Both the position numbers and the translations under genes were made by a program. A stretch of 64,000 nucleotides of DNA, taken from assembly GCA_028825045.1 (NCBI GenBank), contig JAPKAY010000013.1:21640-85639 (forward strand), given 5' to 3'. Under the pieces are notes generated by a model. It had not been told where the DNA came from and searched no databases. It worked only from the letters and a program-made list of their open reading frames with translations. Source of the stretch: Halioglobus sp. (GTDB lineage Bacteria; Pseudomonadota; Gammaproteobacteria; Pseudomonadales; Halieaceae). Below, one piece after another: positions 43,252 through 52,548 of the stretch (its first letter is position 1; each line of letters opens with the position of its first letter).

Positions 43252-44301
43252 TCAAATAATTTCGTCTATCAGCCCCCACTCAAGCGCGGTGGCAGCATTA
43301 ATTCTACGCGCAGAAAGAGCCAGATATGCTGTGCGCTGCCGGCCTATTCTCTCAAGAATACTGACCGTTCCACCGGCACCGGGCAGTAGACCCAATGTGA
43401 TTTCGGGCAGTTGCATGAACGTATTTTGTGTCGCAATAACACGGCTGGCAAAAGCAGGAAGTTCGATTCCCGCGCCAATACAAGCACTGTGCAGACGGAA
43501 CTCCAGTCGCGCACTCTGCTCCAGCAACAATTGGCTAACACTTTGACTGGAACGGACTGCGTGTGCAGTAGAGGGATCACTCACCTGGCCAAATTCGCTC
43601 AGATCACCGCCGATGCTGAAACAGCTTCCCTCGCCTCGAATCACAGCGCGGTGCAAACTACAATCGGCTTTGAGGAGTAGCAAGGCTTCATACAAACTAT
43701 CTCGCATTGCTATGGAATAGGCATTGCGCGCATTGGGACGATTCAGTGTGATACTCAGCTCATCATTGTTGCGCTGAATCACAATTGGCGTGTCAATCTT
43801 CGATTGGACCGCGATTGCCCGGTTATAGCTTTGCATGACCTGCCTATGCTCAACGCCCTGTTGCAAACTGGCATAAGCCAGAGACTCGGCGAAAAGGCCC
43901 TGGCCGGATGTTGCTTCCTGATTATGTCGCAATAGTTGTACCAACGTCATGGCCGCCAGTGGATGCGCATCAATATTTGTAGTCATGGCTGCGACCGACT
44001 GCAGATCTGGTACCAATACATCCAAGCCATGTAGCAGCCTCGATGAGGCAGTGGTACCCACTCCGATAACCGGACATGGTAACAACCGCAATTGACTCAC
44101 TAGTGCTTCCAACCCAATCCACCCCTGGACCGCCTGTGCCCCGGATATATCCAGCAACAGATAATTGTGATCACGCAGCGGTGAAAAACTTTCCAGGCCC
44201 ATGGGCGTGGCGCTCAACCGCGCAACATCGGTGAGAGTCAGCACCGTTTCAGACCGGGAACGTGCCCTTGTGCTGGCAGGGTCATGCAGCAGCTGATGCA
44301 T
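43252..44301 (-). CDS. Double crotonase-like protein, second domain C-terminally short
   Basis: 349 residues from ATG 44301 (GGGGAGG ribosome site just upstream); it overlaps the upstream amidohydrolase by 20 bp. The first half (about 1-150: YLLLDISGA, LRLLPCPVIGVG, GLFAESLAYASLQQGVEH) looks like a degenerate crotonase domain. The second half (about 155-349) is a recognisable enoyl-CoA hydratase (LNRPNARNAYSIAMRD, GEGSCFSIGGDLSEFG, GAGIELPAFASRVIA, LPEITLGLLPGAGGT) but it stops at WGLIDEII, without the usual C-terminal helices. Possibly the first domain completes the fold. Confidence 0.78.
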   Translation of the reverse strand: MHQLLHDPASTRARSRSETVLTLTDVARLSATPMGLESFSPLRDHNYLLLDISGAQAVQGWIGLEALVSQLRLLPCPVIGVGTTASSRLLHGLDVLVPDLQSVAAMTTNIDAHPLAAMTLVQLLRHNQEATSGQGLFAESLAYASLQQGVEHRQVMQSYNRAIAVQSKIDTPIVIQRNNDELSITLNRPNARNAYSIAMRDSLYEALLLLKADCSLHRAVIRGEGSCFSIGGDLSEFGQVSDPSTAHAVRSSQSVSQLLLEQSARLEFRLHSACIGAGIELPAFASRVIATQNTFMQLPEITLGLLPGAGGTVSILERIGRQRTAYLALSARRINAATALEWGLIDEII

Positions 44302-45757
44302 CTCGCCTCCCCTGTTTTTCAGTACCATCTCGATGAAAAATACATTTTCCATTTCTGAAGCTTGCGATCACGTCATCGCTGCGCAAGCGCAACCGCGCGT
44401 CTTTCCAGGGCTGGTTAAGCAAACAGAGGTCAGCCACACAACCCTCCTCTACCCGACGGACAGCTCCACCGGCATCGTCGGCGGCAGAGGTGAAAAGGGC
44501 CAGCGCTTGTTCCGGGCTCAGCGCTTCGGCGGGCCCGATCGCGCTGCCCGATCGGCTGCGGCGATTCACCGCCGCGCGCATTGCATCCCAGGGATCCGGG
44601 TCGCCATAGGGCGCATCAGTACTGCCTGCAACACGGATGCCCTGCGCCAGAAGTGTTTTACAGCGATAAAGGTTGTTCTGTTCCAGATGAGGTATGTCTT
44701 CAAGGTACTGGTCACCGCGCTCGTAAATAAACCCTGGCTGGGTAACAACCCGCACACCAACTTGCTCTACAAGGGGAATCAATTGCGCGGGGACCATGGA
44801 TGCGTGTTCAATTCTATCGCCCGAATGAACACCCACATCGCGCAGCACAGCCAGCGCCAGCACCAACTCGGCCGATGTAACACAGTGCACCGCCAGTCCT
44901 CTAGCCTGAGAATGCGCGTGGGAAAATATAGCGCGCAAGCTATCCCAATCCGGCAGTGCATTTTCATCGAGCATCACTTTTCGCTCACCCCTTTGCACCT
45001 GCTCACAGCTTGAGCGGGGAAGATCATCGCCGCCCATAACCCGCACCCGCTGCAGCAATTCGCCACGCTCGGCAGCGGCTGAGAACTGGCTCATCGCAAA
45101 GTGACCATTGTCCGGCGACGTATCTGTAACACCGGTCACACCAAAGCCTGCCAGGCGCTGTGATACTTCTATTAGCGAAGGCACAGTGGCAGGGCCCGCT
45201 GCATTCAGTTGACGGCGCATCCAGCCATCGAGTCGATACAGCCGGCCGCTTGGGCGGCCCTTGTGATCCAGTTCAATACCCCGCATTCCGATCTGCTGGC
45301 GCAGTGACAATTGTTCAGCAGCAAGTGAATTCACCATCCACATTTTTCCGCTACGGTGCTGAATTTTGATAGGGCGATCAGGGCAGATTCGGTCCAGTGT
45401 GTGAAGGTCCAGGTCACCCATGACCGACTCATGATAGTTCACGCCCCGAATCCACCCAGAACCCGGGGCACAGCGCAGTGCTGATAGCAGCGCAGATCGA
45501 CTGGAGACCTCCGGCGGACCACATTGCACAGAGTTGCATAGAGCCGCCAGAGCGAATAAGTGGATGTGGTGGTCATGCAACCCCGGCAGGAGCGCGCCAC
45601 CATTGCCTGCAATCAACCGTTCGTTCGGTGCAACTAGCAGGTCCCGGCCGACTTCACAGATACGACCTCCTTCACAGCGCACATCGACCAGTTCCGTCCG
45701 GTCCATCAATGCCACTTTGGTGATCAAGAGTCGCTGTACTACTTCCACGCCATGCAC
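44282..45757 (-). CDS. YtcJ-like amidohydrolase (amidohydrolase family 3)
   Basis: About 491 residues. The frame is open to a TTG at 45802, but GTG 45757 follows AGGA and avoids the palindrome, so I prefer it. HDHHIHLFALA is the metal site (HxH); later AVHCVTSAELVLAL, DRIEHASM and the terminal GSTDAPYGDPDPW are typical of YtcJ/NfdA-type metal-dependent hydrolases acting on amides or carbamates. The substrate is unknown. A 27-bp inverted repeat directly precedes the chosen start. Confidence 0.8.
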   Translation of the reverse strand: MHGVEVVQRLLITKVALMDRTELVDVRCEGGRICEVGRDLLVAPNERLIAGNGGALLPGLHDHHIHLFALAALCNSVQCGPPEVSSRSALLSALRCAPGSGWIRGVNYHESVMGDLDLHTLDRICPDRPIKIQHRSGKMWMVNSLAAEQLSLRQQIGMRGIELDHKGRPSGRLYRLDGWMRRQLNAAGPATVPSLIEVSQRLAGFGVTGVTDTSPDNGHFAMSQFSAAAERGELLQRVRVMGGDDLPRSSCEQVQRGERKVMLDENALPDWDSLRAIFSHAHSQARGLAVHCVTSAELVLALAVLRDVGVHSGDRIEHASMVPAQLIPLVEQVGVRVVTQPGFIYERGDQYLEDIPHLEQNNLYRCKTLLAQGIRVAGSTDAPYGDPDPWDAMRAAVNRRSRSGSAIGPAEALSPEQALALFTSAADDAGGAVRRVEEGCVADLCLLNQPWKDARLRLRSDDVIASFRNGKCIFHRDGTEKQGRRDASAAA

Positions 45758-45768
45758 CCGTTTCCTGC

Positions 45769-45795
45769 TAATATCTGACGCATCGTCAGATATTA
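45769..45795. promoter_or_regulatory. Perfect 12-bp inverted repeat, operator or hairpin
   Basis: TAATATCTGACG, three bases CAT, then the exact complement CGTCAGATATTA. It lies between the stop of the ligase at 45838 and the start of the amidohydrolase. Without a T-tract it is not a standard terminator. The half-site GTCAGATAT also builds the palindrome at 59793-59814, so a shared regulator is possible. Confidence 0.55.
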
Positions 45796-45837
45796 CATTC
45801 AAGCATGTTTACAACCGATTTCCAACACCCTGGTCGC

Positions 45838-47349
45838 TCACTGTTTCAGTTTCTCTATACGCACTGCACGCAGTGTGGACCGGCGCATTTTGCCCGCATC
45901 ATCGCGCAGCAAGGTTGTAACGATTTCAATACTTGCGGGAACTTTATAGTGCACCAATTGCTCCGCTAGATGATCACGAATGTGCGATTCTTCAAGCTCA
46001 ATTGATTGCGCACCAATATCGACGATGGCGTGCAATCTCTGACCCAAATCGTCATCGGGCAGACCGATCACAGCGCAGGAGCGCACACCCGGTAGTGAAT
46101 CAATTGCCGCTTCAATCTCGGCCGGATAAATATTTCTGCCCCCGCATAACACCATGTCGCTGCGCCTGTCTCCCAGATACAGGTAGCCATCATTATCGAA
46201 GTACCCCATGTCGCCAACTGATTCCCAGCCATCTTCCGTCAAACGTGATGTCGCACCCACATAGTGGTAGGTGGAGCCAGGGCCTCCGGGAGGCAACATG
46301 TAGATTTCGCCCATTTCCCCGGGTGGCAATTCGCGGCCGTCGTCATCCAGAATTTTAAGTTGTGCACCCGCAGCGGGTTTGCCCACCGAACCCGGATGCT
46401 TCAGCCATTCTGTGCCACTAATAAAAGTACCCCCCATCCGCTCACTGGGCCCGAAAGCTTCGTGCATCACCTCAGGACCCAGCCAGTCGATCCAGGTGCG
46501 CATTAGCCAGGCAGGGCAAGGTGCACTCCCGGTGAGTACGAATTCCAGGGAAGATACATCGACTGACTCCCGCTGCTGGGCGGGTAAACGCCAGATACGC
46601 AGCATCATAGTAGGCACTACCGTCATGCGATCTACGTGATGATGCTCGATCAGTTGCAAGCTACGCAGCGCGTCAAACCGGCGCATCACAACAACCGTAC
46701 AACCGCAGAACAGACCACCAAATGCCGCGCTGAAAGGCGCGCCGTGGTAAAGGGGACCGGGAACCAGAACCGCACTACGTCCTTTAAACAACGCCGATGC
46801 GCGCTGTGGGTCATACACTGCAGGATTAGACGCTACTATAAGCTTGGGCAGACCAGTACTGCCACCTGACGCCATGGCGCGCTCGTGGGCTGATATTTGT
46901 TCCGGTAAAACCTCGGCCGAATAGCCGGCAACGGAAAAACCCGCAGGCACACAACAACGCCCCGTATAAGTACCTTGTTCCACACCGATCACCAGACTGG
47001 GGTTGGCACGCTCGACAATCGTCGCGCGTTCAGCGTGGGGTAATCTATGCGATATTGGATTCGGAACGGCACCCAGTTTCCAAATGGCGAGACAAGCGGC
47101 AAAAAATTCTGCGCCGTTAGGCAGAGCAATAGTCGCGAAATCGCCGCTTGAAAGGCCTCGTTCAGCGTAAGCGCGCGCGAGACGATTGGACCAGGCCTCC
47201 AGCTCACTCCGACTCACTTGCATGCTTGTGTCGGGCCCATCACAGACCAGCGCCACCTGATCGGGCGCTTCCGCAGCCAGCGCAGTCATAACGGACCCGT
47301 AAGGTGTTCCTGCCTGCGACAAATTGCGATCCTGTTTATTGACTGCCAT
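45838..47349 (-). CDS. AMP-forming acyl-CoA synthetase with unusual P-loop
   Basis: 503 residues. The ANL order is clear, with EAFGPSERMGG (A5) and GDMGYFDNDGYLYLGDRRSDMVLCGGRNIYPAEIE (hinge) and DDAGKMRRS near the end. The P-loop is ASGGSTGLPKLIV rather than S/TSGTTGxPKG, so ATP handling may differ. First catabolic gene downstream of the TetR gene at 47384, 34 bp away. Confidence 0.9.
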   Translation of the reverse strand: MAVNKQDRNLSQAGTPYGSVMTALAAEAPDQVALVCDGPDTSMQVSRSELEAWSNRLARAYAERGLSSGDFATIALPNGAEFFAACLAIWKLGAVPNPISHRLPHAERATIVERANPSLVIGVEQGTYTGRCCVPAGFSVAGYSAEVLPEQISAHERAMASGGSTGLPKLIVASNPAVYDPQRASALFKGRSAVLVPGPLYHGAPFSAAFGGLFCGCTVVVMRRFDALRSLQLIEHHHVDRMTVVPTMMLRIWRLPAQQRESVDVSSLEFVLTGSAPCPAWLMRTWIDWLGPEVMHEAFGPSERMGGTFISGTEWLKHPGSVGKPAAGAQLKILDDDGRELPPGEMGEIYMLPPGGPGSTYHYVGATSRLTEDGWESVGDMGYFDNDGYLYLGDRRSDMVLCGGRNIYPAEIEAAIDSLPGVRSCAVIGLPDDDLGQRLHAIVDIGAQSIELEESHIRDHLAEQLVHYKVPASIEIVTTLLRDDAGKMRRSTLRAVRIEKLKQ

Positions 47350-47383
47350 TCATAGGGCCGTGTGAGCAAGGTTTAGCGCGCCT

Positions 47384-47980
47384 TCAGCGCGCTTTAATGA
47401 ACTCTGCCATGATGTGGTCCAGAGCCTGAAGCTGCCGCTGGCGGGTAAAATAGGTCGGGCGCAAGATGGCATTACATCCAAGACCGTTTAGCCGGTGCAA
47501 TAGGCTATGCGCCAGGGGCAACAGATCGATATCGGTCTCCAACTCCTCACTGTCCTGTGCCTGCTGTAAAAATTCCAGGATAATCTTTTCCGACACGTGA
47601 ATGCGTTTTGACTGTTCCCGCCGGTGCTCGTCCGACACAGCCGCCATTCCCCAAAACTGCATCCGAACCTTCCATTCATTGCGCGTTTCCGGGGTGATAG
47701 GGAGGCTCAGCTTGCTAAACGCTTTCAGCGCAGTGAGACCTGACTTTCCCTTCAGTGCTGCATCTGCTCTGGCCAAAGAACGTTCGTTGATCCAACGGAT
47801 AGTCTTGGTGATAAGCTCTTCTTTATTGTGAAAGTAGTGCTCAATAAACCCGCGGGAGTAGCCCGACTGCCTCGCGATCTCGCGAATGGTGGTCTTTTCA
47901 GCACCCACCGTTGCCAGCATCTCCGCGACTATCTCAACAATCCGCTCGCGTCGCTCATCGTGATCCACAATTTTGGGCAT
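47384..47980 (-). CDS. TetR-family transcriptional regulator
   Basis: 198 residues. Helix-turn-helix MLATVGAEKTTIREIARQSGYSRGFIEHYFHNKEELI is canonical. The C-terminal domain is helical, with no further motif. It heads the leftward operon (ligase, amidohydrolase, crotonase, small protein, ligase) and is divergent from the rightward operon starting at 48238, so it can control both. A TATAAT box on its own strand is at 48022-48027. Confidence 0.9.
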   Translation of the reverse strand: MPKIVDHDERRERIVEIVAEMLATVGAEKTTIREIARQSGYSRGFIEHYFHNKEELITKTIRWINERSLARADAALKGKSGLTALKAFSKLSLPITPETRNEWKVRMQFWGMAAVSDEHRREQSKRIHVSEKIILEFLQQAQDSEELETDIDLLPLAHSLLHRLNGLGCNAILRPTYFTRQRQLQALDHIMAEFIKAR

Positions 47981-48237
47981 CGGTTGAATCCGTTCTCTTC
48001 ATGGGGTTGGGCAGGCGTTCTATTATAAGGCAATTGGCTTTATTAGGAACAAACAATCTGATTTCAGACAGTCTCGAGACTCGGCATTGGCTCAGTTCAA
48101 AAAAACTGAACCTTGGGCCGATGCAGAATGAAATAGGCACCCTTCGATGGGCCCGTCTGACGGGGGTGGATGTGCGCGCTTTTATATATGCCAGCTGTCT
48201 GATAAATTAACGCGTCCATTGCATGAGGCGCTCAGGC
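47981..48237. promoter_or_regulatory. Divergent promoter region, TetR / ligase operon
   Basis: About 257 bp. TATAAT for the leftward TetR gene at 48022-48027. Two short perfect palindromes lie on the side of the rightward operon: AGTCTCGAGACT (near 48068) and CCCGTC-T-GACGGG (48152-48164). No coding frame supported. Confidence 0.45.
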
Positions 48238-49869
48238 ATGCCCTTCCCGGAATTCGAGCCGTGTACGCCGGCTTTTATCCGTTTCCTTGAGGAACACTAC
48301 GCGACCAACGACCTGATCGTTTACGAGGGCCTGCGTCTGAGTTATACAGAGGCTGCGACTAACTCAGCGCGCCTGGCCCGCGGCATGCTTGCCTCGGGCA
48401 TCAGCAAGGGCAGCCGGGTTGGTTTACTGATGCCCAACAGCCCCGACTTTGTGGTGGCATGGCTGGCAGCGGCAAGAATCGGCGCTATCATTATCCCCAT
48501 CAATACCTTTTACAAACCCAAAGAACTCGCTTTTATATTGCATCATGCGGACATACAAATCCTCCTGACTGCGGATAAACTCCTGAATAACGACTACCTG
48601 GAGCGCTTGGAAACCTGCATTCCAGCACTGAGTGAAGAGCCTCCCGGCAGCATCGGCGCTCCGCTTTTGCTGCAAGACTTTCCTTTTTTGCGCCAGGTGT
48701 ATGTCTGGGGAGAATCGAGCCGCCAATGGACGCTGCCTTCCCAGCAACTATTGGATGCGGCCGCTTCTGTTAGTCAGGGTTATCTAGATGCCGTGGAGCA
48801 TTGCGTGCACCCAGCTGACCCACTCACGGTCATTTATAGCTCTGGTAGCACTGCCGACCCCAAGGGTGCCATCCACACACACGGCAGCGTTATCCGTCAT
48901 TCTTACAACCTCAATCACTGGCGCGACCTGCAATCCGATGACCGCATCTTTTCTCCTATGCCCTTCTTCTGGGTCGGGGGCCTGATATTTACGCTTCACT
49001 GCGCACTGCACAAAGGCTGCACCTTGATCTGCGAGGAAGTTTTCGAGCCGGGGAAAACGTTGTTATTGCTCGAATCTGAGCGGGCTACGCTGGTGACAGG
49101 CTGGCCTCACTATGGCAGCGCGCTGGTCGATCATCCCAGCTGCGGCGAGCGCGACTTGTCTGCCATCCGTGGCGGTAATATCTATGCTTTGTTGCCCGAC
49201 AACATTCGTCCCGCTGACCCCCAACTGCGCTCCAACGCCTTGGGCATGACCGAAACCTGCGGCCCCCACTCCATCGACCATATGGACGTCGATCTCCCGG
49301 AAACTATGCGCGGTTCGTTTGGCCGCCCGCTGGAAGGCGTGGAACACAAAGTGGTTGATCCTGACACCGGTGAACATTTAGCTACCGGCACCGAGGGCGA
49401 AATATGCATCCGAGGCTATAACGTGATGCAGGGCCTGTACAAGGTCGAGCGAGAAGACAGCTTCGATGCAGATGGTTTTTATCGCAGCGGCGACAGCGGT
49501 CACCTCAACGAAGACGGCTTCCTCTTTTTTACAGCACGTCTCGGAGAGTTGATCAAAACAGCGGGCGCCAACGTGACGCCACTTGAAGTCGAAATCACCA
49601 TCGATGAACAACCGGAGATACAATGTTCCTATGTCGTTGGCCTGCCCCACCCCGATCGCGGTCAGGAAGTGGCAGGCGCTATTGTTCTCAACGCTGGACA
49701 ATCACTAGACGCAGGGGAACTACGCAAGCGCCTCAAACAGGAATTGGCATCCTATAAAGTGCCCAGCAAAATTTTCTTCTGTACCAGGGACGAGATTCCC
49801 TTTACCGATAGTGGCAAAGTCGATAAGCGTCGTCTCACTGACTATCTGTCGGGTTTGGCAACACAATGA
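48238..49869 (+). CDS. AMP-forming acyl-CoA synthetase
   Basis: 543 residues from ATG 48238, which follows GAGG by a good spacing; an in-frame ATG also occurs at 48223. Motifs: P-loop YSSGSTADPKGAIHTHG, LGMTETCGPHS, RSGDSGHLNEDGFLFFTARLGELIKTAGANVTPLEVE, FTDSGKVDKRRL. It resembles the ligase at 58027 closely along the chain, including the shared inserted segment before the P-loop, suggesting a duplication. The stop overlaps the aldolase start (ATGA). Confidence 0.92.
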   Translation: MPFPEFEPCTPAFIRFLEEHYATNDLIVYEGLRLSYTEAATNSARLARGMLASGISKGSRVGLLMPNSPDFVVAWLAAARIGAIIIPINTFYKPKELAFILHHADIQILLTADKLLNNDYLERLETCIPALSEEPPGSIGAPLLLQDFPFLRQVYVWGESSRQWTLPSQQLLDAAASVSQGYLDAVEHCVHPADPLTVIYSSGSTADPKGAIHTHGSVIRHSYNLNHWRDLQSDDRIFSPMPFFWVGGLIFTLHCALHKGCTLICEEVFEPGKTLLLLESERATLVTGWPHYGSALVDHPSCGERDLSAIRGGNIYALLPDNIRPADPQLRSNALGMTETCGPHSIDHMDVDLPETMRGSFGRPLEGVEHKVVDPDTGEHLATGTEGEICIRGYNVMQGLYKVEREDSFDADGFYRSGDSGHLNEDGFLFFTARLGELIKTAGANVTPLEVEITIDEQPEIQCSYVVGLPHPDRGQEVAGAIVLNAGQSLDAGELRKRLKQELASYKVPSKIFFCTRDEIPFTDSGKVDKRRLTDYLSGLATQ

Positions 49870-51020
49870 TCAAAGATAAAACGGCTATCGTCGGTATCGG
49901 TCAAACGGCATTTGGTAAGAAACTGCCCGAATCGGAACTGGAGCTGGCCTGCACCGCCGTAATGAACGCGCTGGACGACGCCGGAATCGACCGGGCTGAG
50001 GTCGATGGCCTGGCCTCCTATACACAGGAAGCGCACTCGGAAGTCGAGCTCGCGCGAAACCTGGGGCTGGGAGATATCTCCTGGTTCAGTCAGGTCGGTT
50101 ACGGCGGTGGAGCAGGTCCCGGCGTGATTGGCAACCTGGCAATGGCAGTGGCCACTGGCCAGTGCCGCGTGGGCGTCGCATGGCGCTCAAGAAAACGTGC
50201 TTCTGGCGCCGTGCGCAGACCCTGGTCAAAAACCGGTTCTTCCGCCCAAGAAGACATCGCTACAAACTACACCCGGCCCTTCGGAGTGATTCGACCAGTA
50301 GACGAGATCGCACTACTGGCCAGCCGGTACATGCACGAGTACGGAGCCACCCGAGACCACCTCGCCAACGTTGCCCTGGCACAACGCAAATATGCCAACA
50401 ACAATCCCGACGCACAGATGGTTAATAAAACCATGACGCGCGAAGACTATATGACATCGCGCTGGATCTCCAAGCCCCTGTGTCTGTTCGACAACTGCCT
50501 GGAAACCGACGGCGCACTGGCCACCGTTATTGTTAGCGCCGATAGGGCGCGGGATTGCAAACAAACGCCTGTTTTTATTCACGCATGGGCGCAGGGCTTT
50601 CATGCCCAGCACCAGACCATGCAGAATTTTTTCTGTGACGATCCACTGCACGGGCCCAGTTGGGTTGCTGCACGCCAGCTCTACCGTCAGTCAGACATTC
50701 AGGCCCAGGATATCGATGTCGCCCAGATCTACGATGCATTCACGCCGCTTATTCCCCTGTCTCTGGAAGGCTACGGATTTTGCGACCGGGGCGAAGGAGC
50801 AGCCTATACTGAGAATGGCAATCTCGAAATCGGCGGTGCACTGCCGGTCAATACGTCCGGTGGTGGACTATCTGAAGCCTATGTACACGGCTTCAACCTA
50901 ATCACCGAGGGCGTTAAACAAATGCGTGGCACGGCCCATAACCAGGTTTCGGACGCCGCAACCTGCCTGGTCACCGCGGGCGAAGGCGTGCCTACGGGCG
51001 CACTGATTTTACGGCGTTAA
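49866..51020 (+). CDS. Ltp2-like thiolase-fold aldolase (Cys-less)
   Basis: 384 residues, ATGA-coupled to the ligase. The nucleophile position reads VGYGGGAGPGV (residues 77-87), with no Cys. The thiolase HDCF motif is YDAF (Tyr289) and GHPIGATG is SEAYVHGFN (Tyr339), so both active-site His are Tyr. This is the pattern of Ltp2, the steroid side-chain retro-aldolase that works with a DUF35 protein. The DUF35 gene follows 14 bp later. Predicted to cleave a tertiary beta-hydroxyacyl-CoA; the substrate is not determined. Confidence 0.9.
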   Translation: MIKDKTAIVGIGQTAFGKKLPESELELACTAVMNALDDAGIDRAEVDGLASYTQEAHSEVELARNLGLGDISWFSQVGYGGGAGPGVIGNLAMAVATGQCRVGVAWRSRKRASGAVRRPWSKTGSSAQEDIATNYTRPFGVIRPVDEIALLASRYMHEYGATRDHLANVALAQRKYANNNPDAQMVNKTMTREDYMTSRWISKPLCLFDNCLETDGALATVIVSADRARDCKQTPVFIHAWAQGFHAQHQTMQNFFCDDPLHGPSWVAARQLYRQSDIQAQDIDVAQIYDAFTPLIPLSLEGYGFCDRGEGAAYTENGNLEIGGALPVNTSGGGLSEAYVHGFNLITEGVKQMRGTAHNQVSDAATCLVTAGEGVPTGALILRR

Positions 51021-51034
51021 CACGGAGAGTACCG

Positions 51035-51475
51035 ATGACCGACAGCGCCCTGCTACCCTTCATCGACGACACCAATAGACCCTTCTGGCAAGGTTGCCAG
51101 GAGGGCATTCTGCGCATGCAACAATGTCCGACAACCTCGCGCCTGATATTCCCTCCGCGACCCGTGAACCCATGGTCACCAAGAGACAAAGCTATTTGGA
51201 CCGAGGTTTCGGGAAGAGGCACTATCTGGTCCGTGATCGAACCGCATCCTCCACTGATATTGAACTTCACCAAACTTGCTCCCTACAACGCCATTGTTGT
51301 GACACTGGAAGAAGACCCAAGCATACGTCTGATCGGCAACCTGGTTCCCGCCGCAGGCGCGCAGATAAACGAAATTGCGTACGAAGACATCGTGATTGGC
51401 ACACCGGTTCAGGCTATATTCGAATCTATCAATGATGAGATCACCCTACCTCGCTGGGTGGTAGTTAGGCAGTAG
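51035..51475 (+). CDS. DUF35 OB-fold protein with degenerate zinc ribbon
   Basis: 146 residues, the same length as the DUF35 protein at 26009. It ends with an OB fold (VIEPHPPLILNFTKLAPYNAIVV ... RLIGNLVPAAG). In the N-terminal ribbon only one Cys remains (QQCPTTSRLIFPPRPVNPW) where four are expected, so zinc is probably not bound. Partner of the Ltp2-like protein encoded 14 bp upstream; it likely provides the CoA-ester-binding part of the aldolase. Confidence 0.82.
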   Translation: MTDSALLPFIDDTNRPFWQGCQEGILRMQQCPTTSRLIFPPRPVNPWSPRDKAIWTEVSGRGTIWSVIEPHPPLILNFTKLAPYNAIVVTLEEDPSIRLIGNLVPAAGAQINEIAYEDIVIGTPVQAIFESINDEITLPRWVVVRQ

Positions 51476-51552
51476 AGACAATACACGCATCGGCTCAGGA
51501 GCCTGTGCAGTAAAAACGTAGACGCATCAACATTAGTCAGGGAGAAGAAGAG

Positions 51553-52548
51553 ATGGCAAACTATCGAGCACTATATATCCTGGAACACGATAATGGCGAC
51601 TTTACCCAATCAATCGTCAACCGCGACACCAGCGACCTTCCCGAGAACGACGTACTGATAAAAGTGCAATTCTCGTCACTCAATTTCAAGGATGCGATGG
51701 CAGCCCACGGCAATCGCGGCGTCACCCGTGAATTTCCTCACCAGGGTGGCATCGATGCTGCTGGTGTTGTCGAACAAAGCGCCAGCGATGCATTTAAACC
51801 CGGCGACAAAGTAGTCGTTACCGGTTACGACCTGGGCATGAATACACCAGGAGGTTTAGCCGGCTATATCCGCGTACCCGCCGCATGGATACTACCCTGC
51901 CCCAGGGGCCTCGCCGGAAAGCGCAGCATGCAATTTGGTACGGCGGGGCTGACCGCCCAATTGTGTATCAACAAGCTGCTACAAATGGGGCTGAGGCCGG
52001 ATCACGGACAAGTACTGGTCACTGGTGCTACCGGCGGCGTCGGCAGTATCGCCGTGGCGCTGCTGGCAAACGCGGGCTTCGAGGTCGTCGCCAGTTCCGG
52101 AAAAGCGCAGCAGACCCAATGGCTGAAAGACATCGGTGCCAGCGAGGTCATCGACCGTGCTCAGTTAAGCGAATTTAACAAGCGCCCGATGCTCAAAGAA
52201 CGCTTTGCAGGGGCGGTTGATGTGGTGGGCGGCGATACCCTGGGCAATGTAATCAAATCACTCAAGGCCGGTGGCAGCGTCGCCTGTTGCGGGCTGGTGC
52301 AGTCGCCTGCATTCGATGCGACCGTACTGCCCTTTATCCTGCGAGGCGTCAATCTATTAGGTGTCGATTCTGTTGAAATTCCGCTAAGCGAAAAACAGGC
52401 AGCGTGGAAACAACTCGGCCGCTGCGCCAAGCTGCCCGCAATTGCACTGATCAATACCGAAATTTCGCTGAAAAAAGTTCCTGAAGCGTTGGCCAACTTG
52501 TTCGCTGGTGGCGTTACAGGACACACATTGGTCAAAATTGGTCGCTAA
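51553..52548 (+). CDS. YhdH/AcuI-type NADPH-dependent enoyl-CoA (acryloyl-CoA) reductase
   Basis: 331-residue zinc-independent medium-chain dehydrogenase. Recognised by SSLNFKDAMAAHG, YDLGMNTPGGLAGYIRVPA, the NADPH motif VTGATGGVGSIAVALLANAGF, VVASSGK and the C-terminal VTGHTLVKIGR, all typical of YhdH/AcuI. AcuI reduces acryloyl-CoA to propionyl-CoA; a related enoyl-CoA could be the substrate here, but quinone or enone reduction is also possible. Separated from the DUF35 gene by 77 bp and good AGGGAGAAG ribosome site. Confidence 0.88.
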   Translation: MANYRALYILEHDNGDFTQSIVNRDTSDLPENDVLIKVQFSSLNFKDAMAAHGNRGVTREFPHQGGIDAAGVVEQSASDAFKPGDKVVVTGYDLGMNTPGGLAGYIRVPAAWILPCPRGLAGKRSMQFGTAGLTAQLCINKLLQMGLRPDHGQVLVTGATGGVGSIAVALLANAGFEVVASSGKAQQTQWLKDIGASEVIDRAQLSEFNKRPMLKERFAGAVDVVGGDTLGNVIKSLKAGGSVACCGLVQSPAFDATVLPFILRGVNLLGVDSVEIPLSEKQAAWKQLGRCAKLPAIALINTEISLKKVPEALANLFAGGVTGHTLVKIGR

